A DNA stretch of 64,000 nt from Thauera aromatica_A (GTDB lineage Bacteria > Pseudomonadota > Gammaproteobacteria > Burkholderiales > Rhodocyclaceae): positions 141,957 through 205,956 of the forward strand of contig NZ_JALLIK010000108.1 in the NCBI RefSeq assembly GCF_023093595.1, given 5' to 3'. Of this stretch, positions 46,130 to 53,207 are shown piece by piece. A program made the translations under genes and the position numbers. Every line of letters starts with the position of its first letter. The stretch's first letter is position 1. The notes beneath the pieces were generated by a model that did no database searches, was not told the origin of the DNA, and worked only from the letters and a program-made list of their open reading frames with translations.

Positions 46130-46573
46130 TCAGCTGCGGAGGGCGTCGGCCCAGCAGTTCGGCGTTTCGTACAGGCGTACGCGTTCGAGGCGCAGATGGT
46201 TGCCGTAGCTGTCGCGGTATGCGGGGTCGAGGATGCGGAAGGCTTCGGCCGCCAGGTTCTCCGCGGTAGGGACGACGTCGAGCACCACGGTCTTGTGTCC
46301 GGGTAGCGAGGCGAGAAAGTCGAGGACCTTGCAGTCCTGGCGGTAGACGAGGAAAGCATGGTCCCAGCGCTCGACCACCAGCGCGTTGGCGATGCGCTTG
46401 ACGTCGGCGAAGTCCATTACCATGCCGTTGACCGGCAGGCCGTCGGCCTCGATGATTTCGCCCGAGAGGGTGACTTCGAGCGCATAGCGGTGGCCGTGGA
46501 GGTGGCGGCACTGGCTGGCATGATCGGGAATCCGGTGTCCGGCGTCGAATTCGAGGCGGCGGGTGATGCGCAT
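46130..46573 (-). CDS. queD: 6-carboxytetrahydropterin synthase QueD
   Basis: The protein has 147 residues. It converts 7,8-dihydroneopterin triphosphate to 6-carboxytetrahydropterin in queuosine synthesis. The zinc and catalytic set is present: the first His in FDAGHRI, CRHLHGHRYALEV with the Cys and two further His, and the later WDHAFLV and PTAENLA segments. It faces a divergent radical SAM gene with 87 bases between. queC and queE are not in the window. Confidence 0.94.
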   Translation of the reverse strand: MRITRRLEFDAGHRIPDHASQCRHLHGHRYALEVTLSGEIIEADGLPVNGMVMDFADVKRIANALVVERWDHAFLVYRQDCKVLDFLASLPGHKTVVLDVVPTAENLAAEAFRILDPAYRDSYGNHLRLERVRLYETPNCWADALRS

Positions 46574-46660
46574 GGCGACTCTCGTGAACTGGGCGGCGGA
46601 TTATATCACCGGCCGTTTCCGGTCTGGCCCGGAGCGGTTTTGCAAGTCTTTGAGCGAACG

Positions 46661-47539
46661 ATGAATTCTTCTTTTTCCGGAGCGGGGGCGAGGGCCGGCA
46701 GGCTCAGCGTCCGCAACCATGACCGCGATCTGGCCGGGCTGACCTACGTCTATCCGGTGTTGTCGCGACGGGCCGGCGGGGTCTCGATCGGGATCAACCT
46801 GAATCCGAACAACGCCTGCAACTGGCACTGCGCTTACTGCCAGGTGCCCGGACTGGTGCGCGGCAAGGCGCCGGCGATCGATCTCGCCCGGCTGGAAGAC
46901 GAACTGCACGGTTTCATCGATGACCTGCTCCATGGCGACTGGATGGAGCGCTTCGTTCCCGAAGGCACACGGGTGATCCGTGACATCGCCTTTTCCGGCA
47001 ACGGCGAGCCGACCAGCGCGGTGGAGTTTGCGGAGGCGGTGGACCGAGTGGCGCGCGTGCGGGAGGCGTTCGGCCTCGCCAGTGCGGCGGTGCCGCTGCG
47101 GCTGATCACCAACGGCAGCCTGATGGCGCAGGCCCGCGTGCAGGAGGGGGTGCGCCGGCTCGCGCAGGCCGGGGGCGAGGTGTGGTTCAAGGTCGATGGC
47201 GGCAGCGCTGCGGCGATCGAGCGCATCAACGGGGTGCGGCTTGAACCGGCTGCGGTCGCACGCAACCTGGCGCGCAGCGCGCAGCTGTGCCCCACCTGGG
47301 TGCAAACCTGCATGTTCCGCTGGAACGGTGCAGCTCCCACCACCGCCGAGATCGACGACTACCTCGCGCTGCTTGCGGCGGCCGGTATCGGTCGGCTGGA
47401 GGGCGTGCTGCTGTACGGCATCGCCCGCCCGTCGATGCAGCCGGAGGCGGTGCATCTGGCGCCGCTGAGTGCGGCCGAGCTGGAAGCGATCGGGGACCGG
47501 ATCGAAAAAAAAGGGCTGACGGTTCGCGTCAGCCCCTGA
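46661..47539 (+). CDS. Radical SAM protein (COG0731-like)
   Basis: The protein has 292 residues from ATG 46661; the frame is open upstream over queD but that part is antisense. The radical SAM cluster motif CNWHCAYC (CX3CX2C) lies near residue 50, followed by FSGNGEPTSAVEFAEAVD (the GGE-type SAM motif) and LITNGSLM. It resembles the family that includes tRNA wyosine synthase-like enzymes, though bacteria lack wyosine. It is not QueE by motif pattern. The stop converges on the XRE gene. Confidence 0.85.
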   Translation: MNSSFSGAGARAGRLSVRNHDRDLAGLTYVYPVLSRRAGGVSIGINLNPNNACNWHCAYCQVPGLVRGKAPAIDLARLEDELHGFIDDLLHGDWMERFVPEGTRVIRDIAFSGNGEPTSAVEFAEAVDRVARVREAFGLASAAVPLRLITNGSLMAQARVQEGVRRLAQAGGEVWFKVDGGSAAAIERINGVRLEPAAVARNLARSAQLCPTWVQTCMFRWNGAAPTTAEIDDYLALLAAAGIGRLEGVLLYGIARPSMQPEAVHLAPLSAAELEAIGDRIEKKGLTVRVSP

Positions 47540-47554
47540 TGCGCCGGCATGCGC

Positions 47555-47851
47555 TCAGCGCTCCTTGCGCTTGCTGCGCGCCTCCTTCTTTAGTGTCTTG
47601 TACAGTTCCGGGTTCGTCGTCTTGAGATATTCTGCAACTTCGACATCGTCACGCTTGACCTTGTTGATGTCGATCTGTTCGACGTGGACCAGGCGAAGCA
47701 GCGCTTGTACCGGACGGGGGATGTTGCGGCCGCTTTCGTAGCGGGATCCGCCGCTTTGGGTGACGCCGATCTTCGACCAGAACTGGGACTGATTCAGACC
47801 CAGCTTCCGGCGGATTTCGCGGACGTCCAGCTTTTCGGTAGCTTTCATCAT
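47555..47851 (-). CDS. XRE-family helix-turn-helix regulator
   Basis: The protein has 98 residues (ATG 47851; the next codon is also ATG). The HTH domain occupies about 10-50: IRRKLGLNQSQFWSKIGVTQSGGSRYESGRNIPRP, with the turn at GVTQSG. A C-terminal basic region (LKKEARSKRKER) follows EVAEYLKTTNPELYK. It stands alone and lacks an adjacent toxin. Its own promoter contains a perfect 22-bp palindrome, suggesting autoregulation. The gene's moderately AT-richer promoter is unlike its neighbours. Confidence 0.85.
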   Translation of the reverse strand: MMKATEKLDVREIRRKLGLNQSQFWSKIGVTQSGGSRYESGRNIPRPVQALLRLVHVEQIDINKVKRDDVEVAEYLKTTNPELYKTLKKEARSKRKER

Positions 47852-47917
47852 CGTTCCTCATGTTTGCGCCGGCGATGCCTTGGGGGGCAGGCTTTATCCG
47901 CACAGCCGCTACGTTTT

Positions 47918-47939
47918 CCCTATGACTTAAGTCATAGGG
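47918..47939. promoter_or_regulatory. Perfect 22-bp palindrome, putative XRE operator
   Basis: The half site CCCTATGACTT is followed directly by its exact reverse complement. It lies 66 bases before the XRE start, just downstream of the predicted minus-strand -10, where a bound repressor would block transcription. No other copy was noticed in the window, and lysC begins 166 bases away on the other side. Confidence 0.7.
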
Positions 47940-47946
47940 CGTATGA

Positions 47947-47976
47947 AGTATAGATCACTATTCGCTCAACATACAA
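47947..47976 (-). promoter_or_regulatory. Possible promoter of the XRE gene
   Basis: On the minus strand TTGTAT (47976-47971), an 18-base spacer and TATACT (47952-47947). The -10 matches 5 of 6; the -35 is weak. The predicted start falls at the edge of the palindrome. Confidence 0.45.
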
Positions 47977-48105
47977 TATCGATTTTGGCGGTTTTAATGA
48001 AACTTGCAAAAAATAACCTGCGCAAGCGTAGTTTCCGAGGTCGAGCAAAAATTTCCGCCTTTCGCTAGAATCCCCTGCTTTATCCACTGGCACTTGGATA
48101 CGACA

Positions 48106-49332
48106 ATGGCACTGATAGTTCAGAAGTACGGCGGCACCTCGGTGGGCAACCCCGAGCGCATCAGGAACGTCGCGCGCAAGATCGCGAAGTTCCGCGCGGA
48201 AGGGCACCAGGTGGTGGTGGTGGTGTCGGCGATGAGCGGTGAAACGAACCGGCTGATCGCGCTCACCAAGGAGGTGGCGTCCAATCCCAGCCCGCGCGAA
48301 CTGGACGTCGTGGTGTCTACCGGCGAGCAGGTCACGATCGGCCTGTTGTGCATGGCGCTCGAGGACATCGGGGTGGCGGCGAAGAGCTATACCGGCGGCC
48401 AGGTGAAGATCCTGACTGATTCGCTGCACACCAAGGCGCGCATCCTGAACATCGAGGACGCGCCGATCCGCAAGGACCTGGATGGCGGCAAGGTCGTCGT
48501 CGTCGCCGGTTTCCAGGGCGTGGACGAGCACGGCAGCATCACCACCCTCGGCCGCGGCGGATCGGATACCACCGGGGTGGCGCTGGCCGCCGCGCTGAAA
48601 GCCGACGAGTGCCAGATCTATACCGACGTGGACGGTGTCTATACCACAGACCCGCGCATCGTTCCCGAAGCCCGCAAGCTCGACACCATCACTTTCGAGG
48701 AAATGCTGGAAATGGCCAGCCTCGGCTCGAAGGTCCTGCAGATCCGCTCGGTGGAATTCGCCGGCAAGTACAAGGTCAAGCTGCGCGTCCTCTCCAGTTT
48801 CGAAGATGGAGGCGAGGGCACGCTCATCACCGTTGAGGAAGACAAGAACATGGAACAGCCCGTCATCTCCGGCATCGCCTTCTCCCGTGACGAAGCCAAG
48901 CTCACCGTGACCGGTGTGCCCGACAAGCCGGGCATCGCCTACCAGATTCTGGGGCCGGTCGCCGACGCCAACATCGACGTCGACATGATCATCCAGAACG
49001 TCGGCCACGACGGCACCACCGACTTTTCCTTCACCGTTGCACGCGGCGACCTGGCCAAGGCGCAAAAAGTGCTCGAAGGCGTCAAGGCGCATATCGGCGC
49101 GCGCGCGATCGAGAGCGACAGCACGATGTGCAAGGTGTCGATCGTCGGCGTCGGCATGCGCTCCCATCCGGGCGTGGCCTCGCAGATGTTCCGTACCCTG
49201 GCCGAGGAAGGCATCAACATCCAGATGATTTCGACCTCCGAAATCAAGATCTCGGTGGCGATCGAAGAAAAATACCTGGAGCTCGCCGTGCGCGTGCTGC
49301 ACAAGGCTTTCGGCCTCGACACCGCAGCCTGA
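48106..49332 (+). CDS. lysC: Aspartate kinase (lysine/threonine/methionine pathway)
   Basis: The start MALIVQKYGGTSVGNPERIRN gives 408 residues; an upstream extension of the frame has no support. It phosphorylates aspartate, the first step to lysine, threonine and methionine. The kinase part has KYGGTS, GRGGSDTTGVALAA and the AK substrate site around TDVDGVYTTDPRIVP. Two ACT domains occupy the C-terminal third (KPGIAYQILGPVADANIDVDMIIQN; EEGINIQMISTSEIKIS) and would bind lysine or threonine for feedback. TAGAAT at 48066-48071 may be its -10. Confidence 0.97.
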   Translation: MALIVQKYGGTSVGNPERIRNVARKIAKFRAEGHQVVVVVSAMSGETNRLIALTKEVASNPSPRELDVVVSTGEQVTIGLLCMALEDIGVAAKSYTGGQVKILTDSLHTKARILNIEDAPIRKDLDGGKVVVVAGFQGVDEHGSITTLGRGGSDTTGVALAAALKADECQIYTDVDGVYTTDPRIVPEARKLDTITFEEMLEMASLGSKVLQIRSVEFAGKYKVKLRVLSSFEDGGEGTLITVEEDKNMEQPVISGIAFSRDEAKLTVTGVPDKPGIAYQILGPVADANIDVDMIIQNVGHDGTTDFSFTVARGDLAKAQKVLEGVKAHIGARAIESDSTMCKVSIVGVGMRSHPGVASQMFRTLAEEGINIQMISTSEIKISVAIEEKYLELAVRVLHKAFGLDTAA

Positions 49333-49351
49333 TAAACGCGCTCAATCCTGT

Positions 49352-49380
49352 TTGACCGGAAGGCACGAACTCGCTATGAT
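49352..49380 (+). promoter_or_regulatory. Sigma-70 promoter of tRNA-Ser
   Basis: TTGACC (49352-49357), a 17-base spacer and TATGAT (49375-49380), 15 bases before the tRNA. Confidence 0.8.
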
Positions 49381-49394
49381 CTCGCCTTCCTGAT

Positions 49395-49487
49395 GGAGAC
49401 GTGGCCGAGAGGTCGAAGGCACTCCCCTGCTAAGGGAGCATACCGTCAAAAACGGTATCGAGGGTTCGAATCCCTCCGTCTCCGCCA
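49395..49487 (+). tRNA. tRNA-Ser (GCT)
   Basis: A 93-base class II tRNA with encoded CCA. The acceptor GGAGACG pairs with CGTCTCC. The anticodon arm is CTCCC-CTGCTAA-GGGAG with GCT in the loop, the long variable arm is TACCGTCAAAAACGGTA, and the T arm has GGGTTCGAATCCC. Confidence 0.98.
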
Positions 49488-49499
49488 GAAGAAACGCTG

Positions 49500-49533
49500 A
49501 AACCCGCACTGCCGTTGGCTTTGCGGGTTTTTC
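49500..49533 (+). terminator. Terminator after tRNA-Ser
   Basis: AAACCCGCA and TGCGGGTTT pair around a 13-base loop and are followed by TTTC, 12 bases beyond the tRNA end. Confidence 0.8.
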
Positions 49534-49603
49534 GTTTCTGGCGGCCCAGCAGTGGAGGAGTCACCCTGGAACCAGCGGTTGCGCCGCCAGAAATCCGCTC
49601 AAG

Positions 49604-49636
49604 CCTTCGACGGGCCTGTCCTGAGCTTGCCGAAGG
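49604..49636. repeat. Dispersed palindromic repeat fragment
   Basis: CCTTCGACGGGC, then TGTCCTGA and GCTTGCCGAAGG, form an imperfect inverted repeat (9 of 12 paired). This matches, with differences, the short TTCGACAAGCTCAGGACAGGC-type repeats scattered through many proteobacterial genomes. It lies between tRNA-Ser and the toxin-antitoxin pair, at the edge of the accessory stretch. Confidence 0.55.
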
Positions 49637-49704
49637 GTGCGGCAGATCTCGTCTTCGAGGGCTTGTCCGGTGTGAATGTGCGTCATCGAAATCCCGGTAC
49701 CGAA

Positions 49705-50076
49705 TCAGTGGGCGAGCGCATAGGTCAGACCGAGGCGAGCACTTGCGGCGCTCAGGCGCCGGTCGCGCGTCCACAGCCTTGTTCCGGGCGTCAGCATCAC
49801 GGCGGCGAGCAAATGCGCATCCATGTAACCGATACCCAGCCCGAAAAGCCCCTGCGCTTCGATGAAGCGCAGCACCTCGTCGTCCGTTGCCACTACCGTC
49901 TGCGGGAGGTCGCTCATCGCACCCAGCACGGCGGCACGGTTTTTCAGGCTGCCGAGTGCGACTTCGCCCAGCACATGCGGATGCATCACCACCCGCCCCT
50001 CTGCCAGAAGCACGGAGAGATGTTGATCCGAGCCACGCAGGTGGTCGATCCAGATCGACGTATCGACGAGGATCAT
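49705..50076 (-). CDS. vapC: PIN-domain toxin, VapC family
   Basis: The protein has 123 residues from ATG 50076. PIN-domain acidic residues are in place: D5 in MILVDTSIWIDHLR, the Glu in VLGEVALG, the Asp in GYMDAHLLAAV and the Asp in LWTRDRRL. VapC toxins are RNases that cleave tRNA or rRNA. It overlaps the antitoxin gene by four bases (ATGA), the usual vapBC arrangement, and converges on nothing on this side apart from tRNA-Ser. Confidence 0.92.
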   Translation of the reverse strand: MILVDTSIWIDHLRGSDQHLSVLLAEGRVVMHPHVLGEVALGSLKNRAAVLGAMSDLPQTVVATDDEVLRFIEAQGLFGLGIGYMDAHLLAAVMLTPGTRLWTRDRRLSAASARLGLTYALAH

Positions 50077-50273
50077 GCCGCAGGTTCCGGCTGCCGCCGC
50101 GGAATGTCGTTCAGTTGAGGCTCCGAGCCGCCCAGCAGGGCGAGGCGCCGGGCGCTTTCGCGCTGGATCAGTGCGCACAGGGCTTCCTTCACCAGGGTGG
50201 ATTTCTCGGTCAGCCCGGTCAGTGCCTGAGCCTTGGCAAGCAGCTCGTCGTCGAGTGCGAGGGTGGTGCGCAT
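50073..50273 (-). CDS. vapB: VapB-type antitoxin
   Basis: The protein has 66 residues from ATG 50273 (MRTTLALDDELLAKAQALTG); the frame is open upstream but lacks signal. The N-terminal part has the ribbon-helix-helix-like pattern LTEKSTLVKEALCALIQRE of VapB antitoxins, and the C-terminal tail (GGSEPQLNDIPRRQPEPAA) would bind and inhibit the PIN toxin. It precedes vapC with a 4-base overlap. The pair should be autoregulated; no operator was identified. Confidence 0.88.
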   Translation of the reverse strand: MRTTLALDDELLAKAQALTGLTEKSTLVKEALCALIQRESARRLALLGGSEPQLNDIPRRQPEPAA

Positions 50274-50531
50274 AATGGGCTCGATGAAGTGACTTGAATC
50301 AATTTTAGCACCATTTGATGCGCTTATCCGTGCCTTTCGGCCTGGAGGATGGGACGCCCGATGCCCAGGAGGGGCGGTGGCGACATGCTTCCTGGCGTTC
50401 ATGTCGAGGCTTGCTGCGACCTTGCGCTCGCGCCCATCCGTCCACACGGGATACGATCTGCGACACTACCTGCCCGGAAGCGGGTAGCCGTATGACGCGG
50501 GAAACAACGAGATCGACGAACGAGGTTCTAC

Positions 50532-50780
50532 ATGAAGTACGTGGCGGCAGTGTTGGCCGGTTCCTGTATGTGCCTTTCGAGTGCTGCGGCGATCGCCGCA
50601 ACGCCTCAAGAGGGCACTCGAGCTTCAATGCTCTCCCTCATCGTGGTTGCGGGCGTGATGATCGTGGCGGTCAAGCTCGCCGTCGCTTTGGCCAAAAGGA
50701 AGATGGAAGCGGACATCAAAGCCGCTCGAGAAAAGTCCGGCGCGGATGCGCAAAAAAACGACTCGCAAACGGAAGGGTGA
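50532..50780 (+). CDS. Small predicted membrane protein of unknown function
   Basis: The protein has 82 residues. A signal-peptide-like N-terminus (AAVLAGSCMCLSSAAAIAA) is followed by a membrane helix (SMLSLIVVAGVMIVAVKLAVAL, about 32-53) and a charged, lysine- and glutamate-rich tail that is probably cytoplasmic. A GAGG ribosome site lies 10 bases before the ATG. I do not recognise a family. It could be real or a fortuitous frame in this degraded region, but its composition is protein-like. Confidence 0.5.
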   Translation: MKYVAAVLAGSCMCLSSAAAIAATPQEGTRASMLSLIVVAGVMIVAVKLAVALAKRKMEADIKAAREKSGADAQKNDSQTEG

Positions 50781-50819
50781 CCTTGGCGAGCTGATTTCCT
50801 GTCGGTGATACGGCAGCCG

Positions 50820-51734
50820 ATGACGGCCAGCAAGATAACCGCCTCCACGCCCCTCCTGCCGTTGTGCCCCGGAATCGCGTGGCGCGCCCTGCGCCGCCTG
50901 GCGCTGCCCTGGCTGGCGCTGTACGCGGCCGGTGCCGGTGCGGCCACCCTGGCTGGCGGCCCGATGGCCGGGCCGGCGACGTCCGAGCGCGTCGGCGTGT
51001 GGCTGATGACCGACGCCCCCGCGCAGGTGCAGCTCGAGTACTGGGCGCAGGGGCAGCCCGGCGCGGCGCAGCGCAGCGCGCCAGTCGCCACCCGCCCGGA
51101 GCGCGGCCACACCGCGCGTATCGACCTCGACGGTCTGCGGGCCGCCACCCGCTACGCCTACCGCGTGCCGCTCGGCGACGTCGAGCTGTTCCTGCTCGAC
51201 GACCGCTACCACCGCGATGACGATGCCAGCACCGATCCGGCACGGACGATGCTCGGCGCAGCGCAGCTCGAATGGCTCAAGGGCGCGCTGCGCGACTCGC
51301 ACGCCAGCTTCAAGCTGGTCACCAACGGCAGCCGCATGCTCAGCGACCGTCCGTCGCCGGAGCTGCGCGGCGGCGAAGGCTGGCACAACTTCCCGGCGGA
51401 ACGCCAGGCCTTCCTCGACTGGCTCGCTGCGGAACGCATCGACGGCGTGCTCTTCGTCTCCGGCGATATCCACTACACCCACCTGACCGAGCGCGAGCGC
51501 CCCGGCACCTACCCGCTCACCGAGCTGACCTGCTCGCCGCTGACCGCGCGCGTGCATCCCCGCCCCTTCCCGGTGCGCGAGGTTCCTGGAACCCTGGTCA
51601 CGCAGCGCAACTTCTGCACCCTGCAGTTCTCCGGGCCGGCCGGCGCGCGGCTGCTCCGCGTCGCCGCGTGGGACGCCGCGGGCACGCGCCTGTGGGAGGC
51701 GGAATTTCCAGCCGCGCGGCTGCGCACGCCGTGA
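50820..51734 (+). pseudogene. PhoD-like alkaline phosphatase with internal deletion
   Basis: A 304-codon frame. The N-terminal part (signal-like, then SERVGVWLMTDAPAQVQLEYW and HTARIDLDGLRAATRYAYRV) is the PhoD N-terminal beta domain. It runs directly into PLGDVELFLLDDRYHRDDD, a point that in full-length relatives lies well inside the metallophosphatase domain. The usual FGSC, GDNIY and DDHDY metal-binding segments are absent, while the later GDIHYTHL remains. About 130-150 residues appear to be lost in frame. Without them the enzyme should be inactive. A GTG five codons upstream is an alternative start. Confidence 0.65.
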
Positions 51735-51845
51735 GCGCACCGGGTCTTGCGCAAACAGCCAAGAACCAGCTTCGTGCAGATTTCCAGCCTGCCATGCTCT
51801 TTCGCCGCGTAGAGATCGCTGCTCGGCTGTTCGAGTCCGGAGACT

Positions 51846-52085
51846 TCAGGCCGCCCGGATCCACCCCGCAATCGTTGCCGTCGTCGGAATCCGCCCCGGC
51901 GACACCAGCTTTTCGCCGATCACCAGCCCCGGAGTCTTGAGCACGTCGTGGGCGAGGACCTCGTCCATGTCGGTGATCCTGAGGACTTCGGCTTCCCTGC
52001 CGGTGGCGGCGACGGCTTCGCGTCCGAGCTCTTCCAGCTTCCGGCAATTGGCGCAGCCGGGGCCGAGCACCTTGATGTCGAGCAT
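51846..52085 (-). CDS. Redox-active disulfide (thioredoxin-fold) protein
   Basis: The protein has 79 residues, MLDIKVLGPGCANCRKLEELGREAV..., with the CxxC site CANC at residues 11-14 and the cis-Pro region KTPGLVIGEKL. It matches the small TM0996/MTH895-type glutaredoxin-like family often encoded beside DUF318 (ArsP-like) permeases. The adjacent permease here is broken, so this may be an orphaned survivor. No upstream promoter was identified. Confidence 0.85.
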   Translation of the reverse strand: MLDIKVLGPGCANCRKLEELGREAVAATGREAEVLRITDMDEVLAHDVLKTPGLVIGEKLVSPGRIPTTATIAGWIRAA

Positions 52086-52089
52086 GATC

Positions 52090-52930
52090 AGACCCCTTTC
52101 AGTGAACACCCACGGCGGCGGGTGACCGACAGCAGCGCCGCCGGCAGAGCGATGAAGCCCGCCAGGTAGGGGGCGAGCATGAGCAGCGAAGCTGCCGTCG
52201 ATCCAGGCGCCGTAGATGAGGTCGGCAGCGGCGCTGAAGAGCGCGACCAGGCCGACGTAGGTGAAGGTGTTCTTGCGCCCGATGATCGCCGCGATGATCA
52301 GGATGCTCTGCTGCGACAGCGCGGGGTCGGGCATCAGGTACCGGTCAGTACATCGAGCTTGAGCGTCCCCACCAGCAGCAATGCCACCCACACGAACAGG
52401 AACACCAGCGCCATCCGCTCCATCCCCGCGCCCTGCGCGCCGAAAGCCGTGTCGGTGGCGCGGTCGTGCGCGGCGTCGTTGCGGTGGAAGATCAAGGCCA
52501 TGATCAGGCCGATCCCGATCCCGAAAGTCAGCGAGAGCAGAAAGCGCGCGAGGGCAAGATCGGGGCCGATGATGCCGCCGGTGTAGACCAGCGCCAGGAT
52601 GTCGGCCGCCGGCGCGAAGAACAGGAAGGTGATCGCCGGGCCGAGGCCGGCGCCCTTCTTGTAGATGCCGGGGAAGAGCGGAACGATGGTGCACGAGCAC
52701 ACTGCGAGCAAGGATCCGGCGGCCGCTGCAGCGGGATACGACACCGCCTTGCGCGAGTTGCGACCGAGGAAGCGGGTCTCCTTCGGAATCAGCGCTGACA
52801 TTGCGCCGGCGATGAAAAGGCGGGCAGCAGGCACAGCAGCGCATGGGCCGCGAGATAGGCCGCAAGGTTACCCAGGCCGCCGTACAGGATGGACTCCCCC
52901 AGGAAAGCACCATGTCCATGACACCTACTC
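52090..52930 (-). pseudogene. DUF318/ArsP-like permease, broken by frameshifts
   Basis: Minus-strand reading needs at least three frames. One gives FLGESILYGGLGNLAAYLAA and LLCLLPAF (about 52890-52815), the next FIAGAMSALIPKETRFLGRNSRK, SCTIVPLFPGIYKKGAGLGPAITFLF through LLVGTLKLDV (about 52815-52340), then QQSILIIAAIIGRKNTFTYVGLVALFSAAADLIYGAWIDG, and finally APYLAGFIALPAALLSVTRRR just before the redox gene. These join into one permease of the PF03773 type. The gene is decayed or carries sequencing indels. Confidence 0.8.
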
Positions 52931-53207
52931 CGAGAAGTCCTGCAACCTGACATCCGCTCGACTCGACCCAGAGGCGCAGCCGAATCGCCTGATCCGCCGC
53001 CGACAAGCAGGCTCACCCATGAAAACGTCGCGTGAGAAAAAGGCGGCAGGGTCAGTCGCGCGGGGGGGGGGGCACGAAACAGAAGACCTTCCCGTCCTTA
53101 TCGAACTGGACCTGGCGGGCACGTTGTTCCGTGCCCAAGAGCCGGACCTCACCGTCGGGGCGATGGGGCCGATGACGGACTTCGGTTCGAAGTGAGATCA
53201 TGTATAA

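Noticed and set aside
46661..47539. Radical SAM gene as QueE, the partner of queD
   Set aside because: The cluster motif is a plain CX3CX2C and the rest fits COG0731, not the short 7-carboxy-7-deazaguanine synthase family.
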